Shown here: piece by piece, positions 1-8,266 of the stretch
Layout: every line of letters starts with the position of its first letter
Numbering within the stretch: position 1 is the stretch's first letter
Program-made: the position numbers and the translations under genes
Notes under the pieces: generated by a model
The model's input: the letters and a program-made list of their open reading frames with translations, nothing else
The model's database searches: none
Told to the model about the DNA's origin: nothing
NCBI GenBank assembly: GCA_938003715.1
Contig: CALKYK010000206.1
Span: 1 to 10,778, forward strand
DNA: 10,778 nucleotides
Direction of reading: 5' to 3'
From: an uncultured Gammaproteobacteria bacterium
Lineage (GTDB): Bacteria; Pseudomonadota; Gammaproteobacteria; Steroidobacterales; Woeseiaceae

Positions 1-1702
<1,702 letters not shown>

Positions 1703-1706
<4 letters not shown>

Positions 1707-2104
1707 GCCCGTTCCTCCCCGCCGCTGAGCTCTTCCAGGATCGGGCACTCCGGGCGTGCATCACCCTCGCAGTGACAGGCCAGGTCATTTAGTGTGTCCA
1801 CCATCGACTGCAGCTCCGCGATTTTCTTTTGCATCTCTTCGATGTGTGCGAGCGCGATTTTTTTCACTGCGGCGCTGCTGCGATGCCTGTCCTGCCACAG
1901 CGCCAGCAGGTCGGAGATTTCCTCGATGGAGAAGCCGAGCTGGCGCGCCCGGCTGACGAATCGCAGCGTGTGCACGTCACGCTCGTCGTAGACACGGTAA
2001 CCGGACTCGGAGCGAGCCGCCGAGTCGATGAGCCCGATCTGTTCATAGTAGCGGATGCGTTTGGCAGAGACGCCGGACGCCCCTGCTGCCTGGCCGATGT
2101 TCAC
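1703..2104 (-). CDS. cueR: CueR, MerR-family Cu(I)-responsive transcriptional activator
   Basis: Cytoplasmic dimeric regulator, 133 aa, that senses Cu(I) (also Ag/Au in the family) and activates copper-export genes by untwisting a promoter with a long spacer. The N-terminal winged helix-turn-helix reads NIGQAAGASGVSAKRIRYYE (residues 2-21) and continues through GYRVY (35-39). A long dimerisation helix covers about residues 80-110. The metal loop has Cys112 and Cys120 (C-X7-C, CEGDARPEC). Residue 77 is Ser, as in monovalent-metal sensors; Zn/Hg sensors carry Cys there. These residue numbers match E. coli CueR only if the GTG at 2104-2102 is the start. That GTG has a perfect GGAGGT 7 nt upstream, whereas the in-frame ATG at 2164-2162 lies inside the operator, upstream of the expected transcript start. 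The stop overlaps the copA ATG, so the two form one operon. The gene is probably autoactivated, since its own promoter carries the CueR box. Confidence 0.95.
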
Positions 2105-2111
2105 GAGTCCT

Positions 2112-2117
2112 ACCTCC
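2112..2117 (-). promoter_or_regulatory. Shine-Dalgarno deciding the cueR GTG start
   Basis: The minus strand reads GGAGGT here, 7 nt before the GTG at 2104-2102. It supports this start over the longer in-frame ATG at 2164-2162, which lies between the two operator half-sites. Confidence 0.85.
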
Positions 2118-2147
2118 GAAAGGCCCGGATTACGGGCATTTCGGCGC

Positions 2148-2178
2148 AGCCTACACCTTCCCATTACGGGAAGGTCAA
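2148..2178 (-). promoter_or_regulatory. MerR-type promoter of the cueR-copA operon (19-bp spacer)
   Basis: On the minus strand a -35 box TTGACC (2178-2173) is followed by exactly 19 bp and a -10 box TAGGCT (2153-2148). A 19-bp spacer is characteristic of promoters activated by MerR-family proteins. By position, transcription should start near 2141, leaving a leader of roughly 37 nt before the cueR GTG. The arrangement closely resembles the E. coli copA promoter. Confidence 0.92.
2155..2175. promoter_or_regulatory. CueR operator, perfect inverted repeat
   Basis: ACCTTCC (2155-2161), a 7-bp centre CATTACG (2162-2168), then GGAAGGT (2169-2175). This is a perfect 7-7-7 palindrome equal to the CueR box known from E. 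coli copA/cueO, and it sits inside the promoter spacer where MerR proteins bind. Confidence 0.94.
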
Positions 2179-2217
2179 GCTTTTTTGACGGCTACGGGAA
2201 GCGGGCGCCGGGCAGCT

Positions 2218-3129
2218 TTATTGCTGCTTTGCCCCGATGTGCCGGGCGCCGCGTGAACGTGCCAGTTCGACCTGCCTGCGCCGCTCCTCGAGCCGCTCGG
2301 CGCGGTCCGCGTCGAGTTCGTGCACGCAGCGCGGGCAGGACACGCCCTCGCGGTATTCGGGCGCGGCGAGATCTTCGCTCGACAGCGGGCGCCGGCAGGC
2401 GTGGCACTGTACGTAGCCGCCCTCGGACAGGTCGCGATCGACCGCGACCCGCGTATCGAACACGAAGCACTCGCCGTTCCACCGGTTGTTCTCGTTTTCG
2501 ACCTCGTCGAGATAGCGCAGCACGCCGCCCTGCAGCTGGTAGACCTCGTCGAAGCCGAGTTCGATCAACAGCGCAGACGCCTTTTCGCAGCGAATGCCGC
2601 CGGTGCAGAACATCGCGACCGGGCGGTCGCGTTCGCCGGCTGCGAGGCGCTCCGCGAAGCGCGAAAACTGGCGAAAACTGTCGGTGCCCGGGTCGATGGC
2701 CTGCGGGAACGTGCCGACTTCGATTTCGTAGTGGTTGCGGGTGTCGATTACCAGCGTCTGCGGATCGTCGAGCAGCGCGTGCCAGCGATCGATGTCGACG
2801 TGCTCGCCGGTCCTCCGCTGTGGCCGGATGTCCGGCCGGCCGAGCGTCACGATTTCATTTTTGACCTTCACCCGCAGGCGGCGAAACGGTGCGGACTCGG
2901 CCTCCGTCCACCGGGCATCGAGCGCCGCGCCGCCGCCGATGGTGTTGCCCAGAAATTCGAGCACGTCGCGTATTCCGGCCTCGCTGCCCGCGAGCGTGCC
3001 GTTGACCCCTTCCGCCGCGACGAGAATCGTGCCCAGCAGGTCAGCATCCGCACAGCGCGCGCGCAGCGCGCCGCGCAGCTCGCGCGGCGAGGCGACGTCG
3101 ACAAAGCGATAAAAAGAAGCGACTTTCAC
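2218..3129 (-). CDS. trhO: tRNA uridine(34) 5-hydroxylase TrhO (rhodanese-family, YceA)
   Basis: Oxygen-dependent hydroxylation of U34 in tRNA anticodons, giving 5-hydroxyuridine, the precursor of mo5U/cmo5U. 303 aa, cytoplasmic. The N-terminal acylphosphatase-like domain (about 1-95) contains SFYRFVDVASP and AAEGVNGTLAG. The central rhodanese domain (about 112-212) contains the hallmark FCTGGIRCEKAS, with catalytic Cys175 and second Cys181. The C-terminal part carries two CxxC pairs (Cys242/Cys245 and Cys265/Cys268) as in the family. It is shorter than E. coli TrhO (350 aa), mainly in the N-terminal extension and the C-terminal tail. The GTG start (3129-3127) overlaps the plsB stop as GTGA; no in-frame ATG and no clear Shine-Dalgarno precede it, so translation probably depends on coupling to plsB. 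The stop TAA is followed by the cueR promoter region without an evident U-tract terminator. Confidence 0.94.
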   Translation of the reverse strand: MKVASFYRFVDVASPRELRGALRARCADADLLGTILVAAEGVNGTLAGSEAGIRDVLEFLGNTIGGGAALDARWTEAESAPFRRLRVKVKNEIVTLGRPDIRPQRRTGEHVDIDRWHALLDDPQTLVIDTRNHYEIEVGTFPQAIDPGTDSFRQFSRFAERLAAGERDRPVAMFCTGGIRCEKASALLIELGFDEVYQLQGGVLRYLDEVENENNRWNGECFVFDTRVAVDRDLSEGGYVQCHACRRPLSSEDLAAPEYREGVSCPRCVHELDADRAERLEERRRQVELARSRGARHIGAKQQ

Positions 3130-5603
3130 AGGCGATCGAAGCCCGGCCCGGTGAACGTCAGAGACAGAATACTGTGCCGGATTTCCTCGCCGAGCACGAG
3201 CCGCGCGTCCTCTCCGATGCGCTTGATGTCGTCGTCGAATTCCAGGAATCCGGCCGCGTTGCGTCGAACAACGTGGCGTTCGCGGAGCGTGCGAATGAAG
3301 TCCTGGAACAACGCCTTGTCGAAAAAGTCCGGCGAATGCAGGCCGTAGATCATCGAAAGCCGCTGCGCACTCTTCTGGCACAGCCCTTCCAGTTTCGCTC
3401 TCGACAGCGTTCCTGACCCGGTACGAACGAGCAGCGCGATCACGAGATAGAAACGCTGCAGCATCGGCACCATCGAATTGCCGAGCATGATGAGCTGCAC
3501 TGCCGGCGCAGAGCCGGTGGGCGGCCGGAGCAGCATGTCCCCCTTCCCTGTCAGTACCTCTTCCTCGATCAGGGCGTCGATAGCGGCGGACGTGACGCGG
3601 TCGATGTCGGCTTCCTCCCACTTCAGCCGCAGCTCCACTTTCATGAATGGATAGATGAGGCCGACAAGCCGCTGCAGCTCGGAATGCGCAAGGCGCCGGC
3701 CCTGGATGAAACAGCACGCGATCGAAGCCGGAATGGCGAACAGGTGCTGAATGTTGTTCCTGAAATAGGTCATCAGGACGGCCTCATGCTCGGCCATGCT
3801 GATCACGTCGCCGAGCGGATGGACCGTGCGCCTGATGACGCCGAGTTTCTCGCCGTGGTCCACGATGTCGTCGGCACTCCAGTCGGGCACCGTCACCGAC
3901 TCCGAGTAACGAAATCGCTGCATCAGCCGCTGCAGGAGCTCGATCTGCTTCTTCAGTTCGTATTCGCCGATGGCCTGCTTCGGCGTCGACAACAGGACGT
4001 AGGCGATCAGGCTGATCGGCGTCACCGCGGCCGCGGCGTTGATCTCGCCCATGATGCGATCGCCGAGGTCGGTGACCACGTTCGTCATCCAGGTCGGCCG
4101 CTCCTCGTCGCCGGTCACCTGGTCACGCCAGTCCGGCCGGTGCGCATCGAGGAGCGGGTCCAGATGGATCGGCTCGCCGATATTCACGTAGAACTTGCCG
4201 ACATAGTCGCGCAGCGACTTGACTGAGCGCACCAGGCCGAACAACGATTCCTTCTGCTTTTTCTTGCCGCCGAGCTCGGAAATGAACGAGTCGCCTTCGA
4301 TCAGCTTTTCATAGCCGAAGTAGACCGGGATGAATGCGACCGGCAGCCGTGGGTTGTGCACGTAGGAATTGACGGTCATGGCAAGCATGCCGGCTTTCGG
4401 CGCCAGCAGCCGTCCGGTGCGGCTGCGCGTTCCTTCGACGAAGTATTCGATGGCATGACCGCGCACCAGGATCTGCCGCAGGTAAGCATTGAAAACTGCC
4501 GCGTACAACCGGTTGCCCTTGAACGTCCGGCGCAGGTAAAAGGCGCCACCGCGGCGCAGCAGCGCACCGACGAACGGCAGGTTGAGGTTAATCCCGGCCG
4601 CGATGTGCGGCAGGCTCAGGCCCTGGTGGTAAACGATGTAGCTCAGCAGCAGGTAGTCGAAATGGCTGCGGTGGCACGGCACGTACACCAGTTCGTGATC
4701 TTCGGCGACCTTGTGCAGGCGCTCGACATGCTGCAGCTCGACGCCGTCGTAAATCTTGCTCCATACCCAGGTCAGCAGGCGCTCGAGAACGCGCACGGTC
4801 GGGTAGGAGATGTGGGCGGCGATCTCGCGCGCATACCGGCGTGCTCTCTGGTGCGTCCGTTCGCGTTTCACACGACTGTCGCCGGCTTCCGCTTCGATCG
4901 CGGCGCGCACGCGCGGGTCGCGCAGCACCGCGGCTACCAGCGTGCGCCGGTGCGACAGGTCCGGGCCGACGGTCGCAATACGCCGGTTGCGGAAATGCAC
5001 GCGCAAGGTGCGCTGCACCTTGCGGAACGCGATCTCCGGTTCGATAGCGTCCTGCACGATGGACGACAGCCGCAGCGGCTCGCTAAAACGCATCAATGTA
5101 TTGCGGCCCTGGAAAATCGTCGTGAAAAACTTGCGTGTCCGCCCGGCGACGTCCCAGTGTTCCGAAAAAAGCAGCGTCAGCCAGGAGTGCTCCTTCTCGG
5201 GCGACCGCCCCCAGTAGATTCCGACCGGCACCAGCAGGAGTTCCGTGCCGCCCGATTCGATGCTCGCCCGAATAAGACGCCGCAGGCGAACCGACCCTTC
5301 CTTCCGCGGCAGGCGGATGATGAAGCCGCGCTTGCGGCGCAGCACGATGATGCGGCGGTTCTCGTAGCGCCCGGCGAACGGCAGCGATTCCAGCGGTGAC
5401 GGAAGACCGTGCTGACGACACGCCTTTTCCAGTGCCAACGTGTCGGCGAGACCGCCGGTCTCGAGCACGTAGCAAACGGGCGCGTCGCAGTCTGCCAGGA
5501 GTTCCTGCGGCGCTTCCGGCTGCACGGCAGGGCGCGCCCAGGTGCCGAATACCTTGCCCGCGAACCAGTACCACGGGCGCCAGAGCCATCGAGTGAAGTC
5601 CAT
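3126..5603 (-). CDS. plsB: Glycerol-3-phosphate 1-O-acyltransferase PlsB
   Basis: Acylates sn-glycerol 3-phosphate at position 1 using acyl-CoA or acyl-ACP, giving lysophosphatidic acid, the first step of phospholipid synthesis at the inner membrane. 825 aa, close to the 807 aa of E. coli PlsB. Four acyltransferase blocks appear in order: HRSHFD (His311...Asp316, the catalytic HX4D), GGAFYLRRTFKGN (352-364), FVEGTRSRTGR (388-398) and IPVYFGYE (425-432). The flanking VPCHRSH and HIAAGINLNL are near-identical to E. coli. The N-terminus is Trp/Arg-rich (RWLWRPWYWF) and could associate with the membrane. The ATG at 5603 is the natural family start but lacks an obvious Shine-Dalgarno. Ninety-one bp containing a GC-rich hairpin separate it from the lipoprotein gene upstream; downstream it overlaps trhO by 4 nt. 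Confidence 0.96.
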   Translation of the reverse strand: MDFTRWLWRPWYWFAGKVFGTWARPAVQPEAPQELLADCDAPVCYVLETGGLADTLALEKACRQHGLPSPLESLPFAGRYENRRIIVLRRKRGFIIRLPRKEGSVRLRRLIRASIESGGTELLLVPVGIYWGRSPEKEHSWLTLLFSEHWDVAGRTRKFFTTIFQGRNTLMRFSEPLRLSSIVQDAIEPEIAFRKVQRTLRVHFRNRRIATVGPDLSHRRTLVAAVLRDPRVRAAIEAEAGDSRVKRERTHQRARRYAREIAAHISYPTVRVLERLLTWVWSKIYDGVELQHVERLHKVAEDHELVYVPCHRSHFDYLLLSYIVYHQGLSLPHIAAGINLNLPFVGALLRRGGAFYLRRTFKGNRLYAAVFNAYLRQILVRGHAIEYFVEGTRSRTGRLLAPKAGMLAMTVNSYVHNPRLPVAFIPVYFGYEKLIEGDSFISELGGKKKQKESLFGLVRSVKSLRDYVGKFYVNIGEPIHLDPLLDAHRPDWRDQVTGDEERPTWMTNVVTDLGDRIMGEINAAAAVTPISLIAYVLLSTPKQAIGEYELKKQIELLQRLMQRFRYSESVTVPDWSADDIVDHGEKLGVIRRTVHPLGDVISMAEHEAVLMTYFRNNIQHLFAIPASIACCFIQGRRLAHSELQRLVGLIYPFMKVELRLKWEEADIDRVTSAAIDALIEEEVLTGKGDMLLRPPTGSAPAVQLIMLGNSMVPMLQRFYLVIALLVRTGSGTLSRAKLEGLCQKSAQRLSMIYGLHSPDFFDKALFQDFIRTLRERHVVRRNAAGFLEFDDDIKRIGEDARLVLGEEIRHSILSLTFTGPGFDRL

Positions 5604-5653
5604 CGGGTGCCAATGTTACCCGTTTCGGCCTTCACGCAAACCGACGATTGTTT

Positions 5654-5689
5654 GCCCCGCCGGCGTTACCGCCGGCGGCAGCGCGGGGC
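5654..5689. other. GC-rich hairpin between the lipoprotein gene and plsB
   Basis: An inner perfect stem GCCGGCG (5659-5665) / CGCCGGC (5670-5676) has a TTAC loop. An alternative, wider pairing is GCCCCGC (5654-5660) with GCGGGGC (5683-5689); the two share bases 5659-5660. The element begins 5 nt after the lipoprotein stop in the direction of transcription. No run of U follows on either strand, so it is not a canonical intrinsic terminator. It may protect the 3' end of the upstream mRNA, attenuate transcription into plsB, or do nothing. Confidence 0.5.
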
Positions 5690-5694
5690 AGTCG

Positions 5695-5904
5695 TTACTC
5701 CGGCGGCTGCCGGTCCGATTGCTGCAGTGCGTCCTCGACGCGATCGACGCTTTCCTGAAGGCGGACCTCGACTTCGCGTGCGCGCTGCATTTGCCGGTTG
5801 TAGTCGTCGGCGATTTCCTTGCCCACAGTGTCCTCGCGCTGTTCGGACTCCCCGCTGCACGCGGCAGCGAACAATGAAACCAGAATCAGCATTACGGTCT
5901 TCAT
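5695..5904 (-). CDS. Small predicted lipoprotein
   Basis: 69 aa, family not recognised. The sequence shows a short positively charged start (MK), a hydrophobic segment VMLILVSLFAAA (4-15) and Cys16, a plausible lipid-attachment cysteine (FAAAC; the -3 residue is Ala, not the preferred Leu). The mature part (17-69) is highly charged, without Pro or Gly breaks from about 30 to 64, and probably a single amphipathic helix or coiled coil. A lipid-anchored envelope protein is inferred; no function can be given. The ATG (5904-5902) has GGAG 5 nt upstream and lies 12 nt after the hydrolase stop, so it looks like the last gene of that cluster. The hairpin at 5654-5689 follows. Confidence 0.68.
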   Translation of the reverse strand: MKTVMLILVSLFAAACSGESEQREDTVGKEIADDYNRQMQRAREVEVRLQESVDRVEDALQQSDRQPPE

Positions 5905-5916
5905 GTCGTCTCCAGG

Positions 5917-6426
5917 TCAGGCGCCCATCAGCGACCGGATGAAATGCCCGAGCCAGGCATTGATGTCGTCGATGTTCGCGGTCAGACGGTGGTCGCCGTC
6001 GACGAGATGCAACGTCGCGTGGCACTGCCGCGCATAGCGGATGCTGTTCTCGACCGGCACGATGTCGTCGTGCCATCCGTGCACGATGTGGATCGGTATC
6101 GCGGGCGCCGGCGGCGTCATGTCCTCGTAACCCGGCATATAGTACGCGGGAGCGAGCACGAACAGGCCGACGGCGTTCACTGTTTCGGCCGCTGCCGTCG
6201 CCACGTGCCCGCCCATGCTGGAGCCGACCAGCGCCAGTGGCGCATCGATGTTGCGGCAGGATTCGATCAGCTTTGAAACCCGCTCCGCGGGATCTGCGAT
6301 GCCCTGGTAGTCGATGCTGTCAGCCTCGGCGCCGAGACCGCGCACGAGCTCGGCCATGGCGCGAATCTTCGTGCCCCACGGACCGCTTTCCTGACCGTGC
6401 GAAAACAGAACCGTCAGTTTGCTCAT
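5917..6426 (-). CDS. Small alpha/beta-hydrolase-fold protein
   Basis: 169 aa, single compact alpha/beta-hydrolase domain without a lid insertion. Visible elements: an N-terminal strand and oxyanion-side loop FSHGQESGPWG (8-18); the nucleophile elbow GSSMG with Ser70; HGWHDDIVP with Asp120 as the likely acid (116-124); and GDHRL with His146. The catalytic triad is therefore complete. The family resembles small cytoplasmic esterase/hydrolase proteins of the YqiA or dienelactone-hydrolase type; the substrate is unknown. No signal peptide. The ATG (6426-6424) overlaps the TGA (6425-6423) of the DsbA-like frame, with GAGGG 9 nt upstream inside that gene's last codons. Translation is probably coupled, so the internal stop at 6537-6539 in the upstream gene could reduce its expression. 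Confidence 0.87.
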   Translation of the reverse strand: MSKLTVLFSHGQESGPWGTKIRAMAELVRGLGAEADSIDYQGIADPAERVSKLIESCRNIDAPLALVGSSMGGHVATAAAETVNAVGLFVLAPAYYMPGYEDMTPPAPAIPIHIVHGWHDDIVPVENSIRYARQCHATLHLVDGDHRLTANIDDINAWLGHFIRSLMGA

Positions 6427-7760
6427 TCCATGATGCCCTCGCCGCCGTGGCAAAGGTCTTCGATCTTGCGGGCGATGAGCCAGTCCCGGTCCTGTCCCCA
6501 GAACGCGATCGAACCGATCTTCAGCACCGGCACGCCTCACAGCCCCGCCTCGGCGAACGCTTGGCGATTCGCGGCCTCGTTGTCGCGCCAGGAATCGTCG
6601 GCAAGAGATTTTTTCAGGTCGGGCCAGAAAAGGCCGGCGCGTTCGGCCACCTGTGCCATGCCGTCGTCGGTGGCGACGTCGATCGCGTCGGCAAAGATCG
6701 CCTTGCCGGCTTCGAGCAGGAAGTCGCGCTCGCGGCCCTCGCCTTTCGCATAGTAGAACGCGGCGATGCAGCGCTCGGCGCCCCTGCCCAGCGAGTCGGC
6801 GATGCGGCCGAACGCAACGCCGTGTTTCCTCGCCTCGCGATTCGCGTCCTGCACGATGTAGCGCAGCTTCGCGCGCGGCACCTTCATGCCGCGCATCACC
6901 ATCGGCAGGACCGGGCGCACGTCGAGCCGCAGCCCGAATGCGTCCGCGATGCGGAACACCCGTTCGAGGGACAGGTACGAGTACGGGCTCCTGAAAGAAT
7001 AGAAGAGTTCGAACGGGGGCAGCGCGGCCGCGCGCGACGGCCGGGTCGCCGGCAGGCTGAGCTTTTGCGCCTGGCGGAGCGATGCGAGCGCAGTCACCGC
7101 TTCGTCGAAGCGCTTCAGCTTCCAGCCGTCCAGGCGATCGACGAAATACGGCAGCCGGTCCGTGCCCGCGTACCACTCCCCCTGGTAGTGCAACGTCGCG
7201 CAGCTGTAGTGGCCCATTTTGCGCAGCAGCAGCTGGTTCCTGCCGACCAGCACGCTCGTTTCTGCGCGCTCCGGCTGCACGCGACCGAGCATGCGCTGCA
7301 CGCCCTCGCTATCGCCACGCCAGTACAGAGCCAGGGCGCGCGTAAACGTGTCGGGAAAGTCCTCTTCGTCGTGTTCCTCGGCCAGGAAATCGAGCAGCGA
7401 GCGCCGGTACTCGACGACCGGCGTGTTGCCGACGTCGAGGAACGGGACGCCGAGTTCCCGGGCAAGTTCCTTGCAGTCGTACACCGCATATTCCGCCGCC
7501 AGTCCGGGCTCGGGCATGTAGTCGCCGCGCAGGGACTGGCCGAGGTAGTAGCGAAACGTGATCTTCGCGTACTGCTCGCGGATAACGGCAAGGTAATGGC
7601 TCAGCAGGTAGGAGTACGGATCGTCGAGCTGCAGGAACACGTCGACCGTGCGTTTGCGGAACATCAATGTCCGCAGTATTTCGCGAACGGTCCGGCGTGC
7701 GGCGATTGCCCGCGAATCGAGGAGCCAGGCCAGGTACAGGCCACGCATGTGCCGCTTCAT
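6423..7760 (-). pseudogene. Two-domain DsbA / 2-hydroxychromene-2-carboxylate isomerase-like protein, interrupted by in-frame TGA
   Basis: Frame of 407 codons, TGA, 37 codons, then a true stop. It contains two thioredoxin-fold DsbA-family (GST-kappa/HCCA-isomerase type) domains. Domain 1 (about 38-210) starts VDVFLQLDDPYSYL and ends with GHYSCATLHYQGEWY. Domain 2 (about 249 onward) starts FELFYSFRSPYSYL, the HCCA-isomerase signature with Ser258. Neither domain has CxxC, so it is not a classical disulfide oxidase; an isomerase or glutathione-linked role is possible but unproven. The TGA (6539-6537) falls at codon 408, directly before GVPVL, the cis-Pro loop. The open frame after it (GVPVLKIG...FWGQDR) is the normal end of this family. 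The start ATG at 7760 is 13 nt after the atl stop; Met5 (7748) is an alternative. No other damage is visible. It could be a nonsense mutation, a read-through gene or a base-calling error. Confidence 0.85.
6537..6539 (-). other. In-frame TGA replacing an expected aromatic (Trp) codon
   Basis: The minus strand reads GAG GCG GGG CTG TGA GGC GTG CCG GTG. DsbA/HCCA-isomerase homologues usually have an aromatic residue (Trp or Phe) at this place before G-V-P, so a TGG-to-TGA transition is the simplest origin. The frame continues open to 6423. TGA serves as the normal stop of most other genes here, so a recoded genetic code is not supported. Confidence 0.9.
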
Positions 7761-7773
7761 CGGTCGCTCGTTT

Positions 7774-8142
7774 TCATGGGCTCTCGTCCCAGTCCGCCCG
7801 CGGCTTCCACAGCAGTTCGTCCAGGTCCGGCTGCCAGCGGTATTTGCGCATGTCGACGCGACCCTCGAGCAGCGGCACGTCCTCACTTTGCAGCCGCCGC
7901 GCCTGCTCCCGGAACGCGCTCGTGTCGCGGCCGAATGCGATGCGGCCGGAGGCGGTGATGACCCGGGGCCGCGGTGCGTCGTGGGCAGCGGGCAGGTGCC
8001 GAAGGGCGTAACCTACCTGGCGCGCGCCGCGCGGTATGCCGGCGATCTCCGCGATCTGGCCGTAGCTGGCCACGCTGCCGGGCGGGATGTCCCGGATCGT
8101 CGCCCAGATGCGCTCGTTGCGCCTGTCGGTCGCGCTCCCCAT
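7774..8142 (-). CDS. Alkyltransferase-like (Atl) DNA-binding protein, MGMT family
   Basis: 122 aa, about the usual size of Atl proteins. The family binds O6-alkylguanine lesions without removing the alkyl group and hands them to nucleotide-excision repair. Visible: IWATIRDIPPGSVASYGQIAEIAG (12-35), the winged HTH with conserved Ser-Tyr-Gly; PRGARQVGYAL (37-47), containing the arginine-finger region; and RVITASGRI (60-68), the segment after the active-site motif. The position that is PCHR in true MGMT, and PWHR in typical Atl, reads PRPR (57-60). It therefore cannot be a methyltransferase and departs from usual Atl as well. The C-terminal LQSEDVPLLEGRVDMRKYRW (84-103) is typical. The ATG at 8142 was chosen because the longer frame runs antisense into the neighbouring gene. 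There is no clear Shine-Dalgarno. It is the first gene of a tight minus-strand cluster and divergent from the TraB-like gene. Confidence 0.82.
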   Translation of the reverse strand: MGSATDRRNERIWATIRDIPPGSVASYGQIAEIAGIPRGARQVGYALRHLPAAHDAPRPRVITASGRIAFGRDTSAFREQARRLQSEDVPLLEGRVDMRKYRWQPDLDELLWKPRADWDESP

Positions 8143-8266
8143 CGCGCGCAAATAGTACCTGAACGCGGCGCAAAATCCCTTGGGCGGCCAGCGTGTGACC
8201 GGCCCACTGGTCGCACCGGCAGAACCTGTGGCAGTCTTCTTCCGGCACGACACCGTGAATCTCCTG

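Noticed and set aside
2105..2164. Upstream ATG start (2164-2162) adding 20 residues to CueR.
   Set aside because: It lies in the operator centre, upstream of the predicted transcript start, and the GTG at 2104 has a perfect GGAGGT and aligns with the family N-terminus.
2176..2217. Terminator for trhO in the region before the cueR promoter.
   Set aside because: No stable hairpin followed by a U-run on the minus strand; the A-run near 2181-2186 is on the wrong strand for termination of trhO.
2320..3348. Plus-strand open frame (342 codons) opposite trhO and plsB.
   Set aside because: The minus-strand frames carry clear family motifs throughout; this one has none and spans a gene boundary.
5613..5618. 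Possible -10 box TAACAT on the minus strand just upstream of plsB, implying a near-leaderless transcript.
   Set aside because: No -35 at acceptable spacing (TTGCGT is only 15 bp away) and a single AT-rich hexamer is weak evidence.
6500..6539. Selenocysteine insertion at the TGA of the DsbA-like gene; a small stem GATCG-GTT-CGATC follows about 17 nt downstream.
   Set aside because: The stem has only 5 bp of a common palindromic sequence, homologues have an aromatic residue rather than Cys at this codon, and no selenoprotein machinery is visible. A TGG-to-TGA change is simpler.
6237..7958. Plus-strand open frame of 573 codons opposite the DsbA-like gene.
   Set aside because: Composition is that of a GC-rich shadow frame; the minus strand shows two homologous domains. 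Its length is not evidence of coding.
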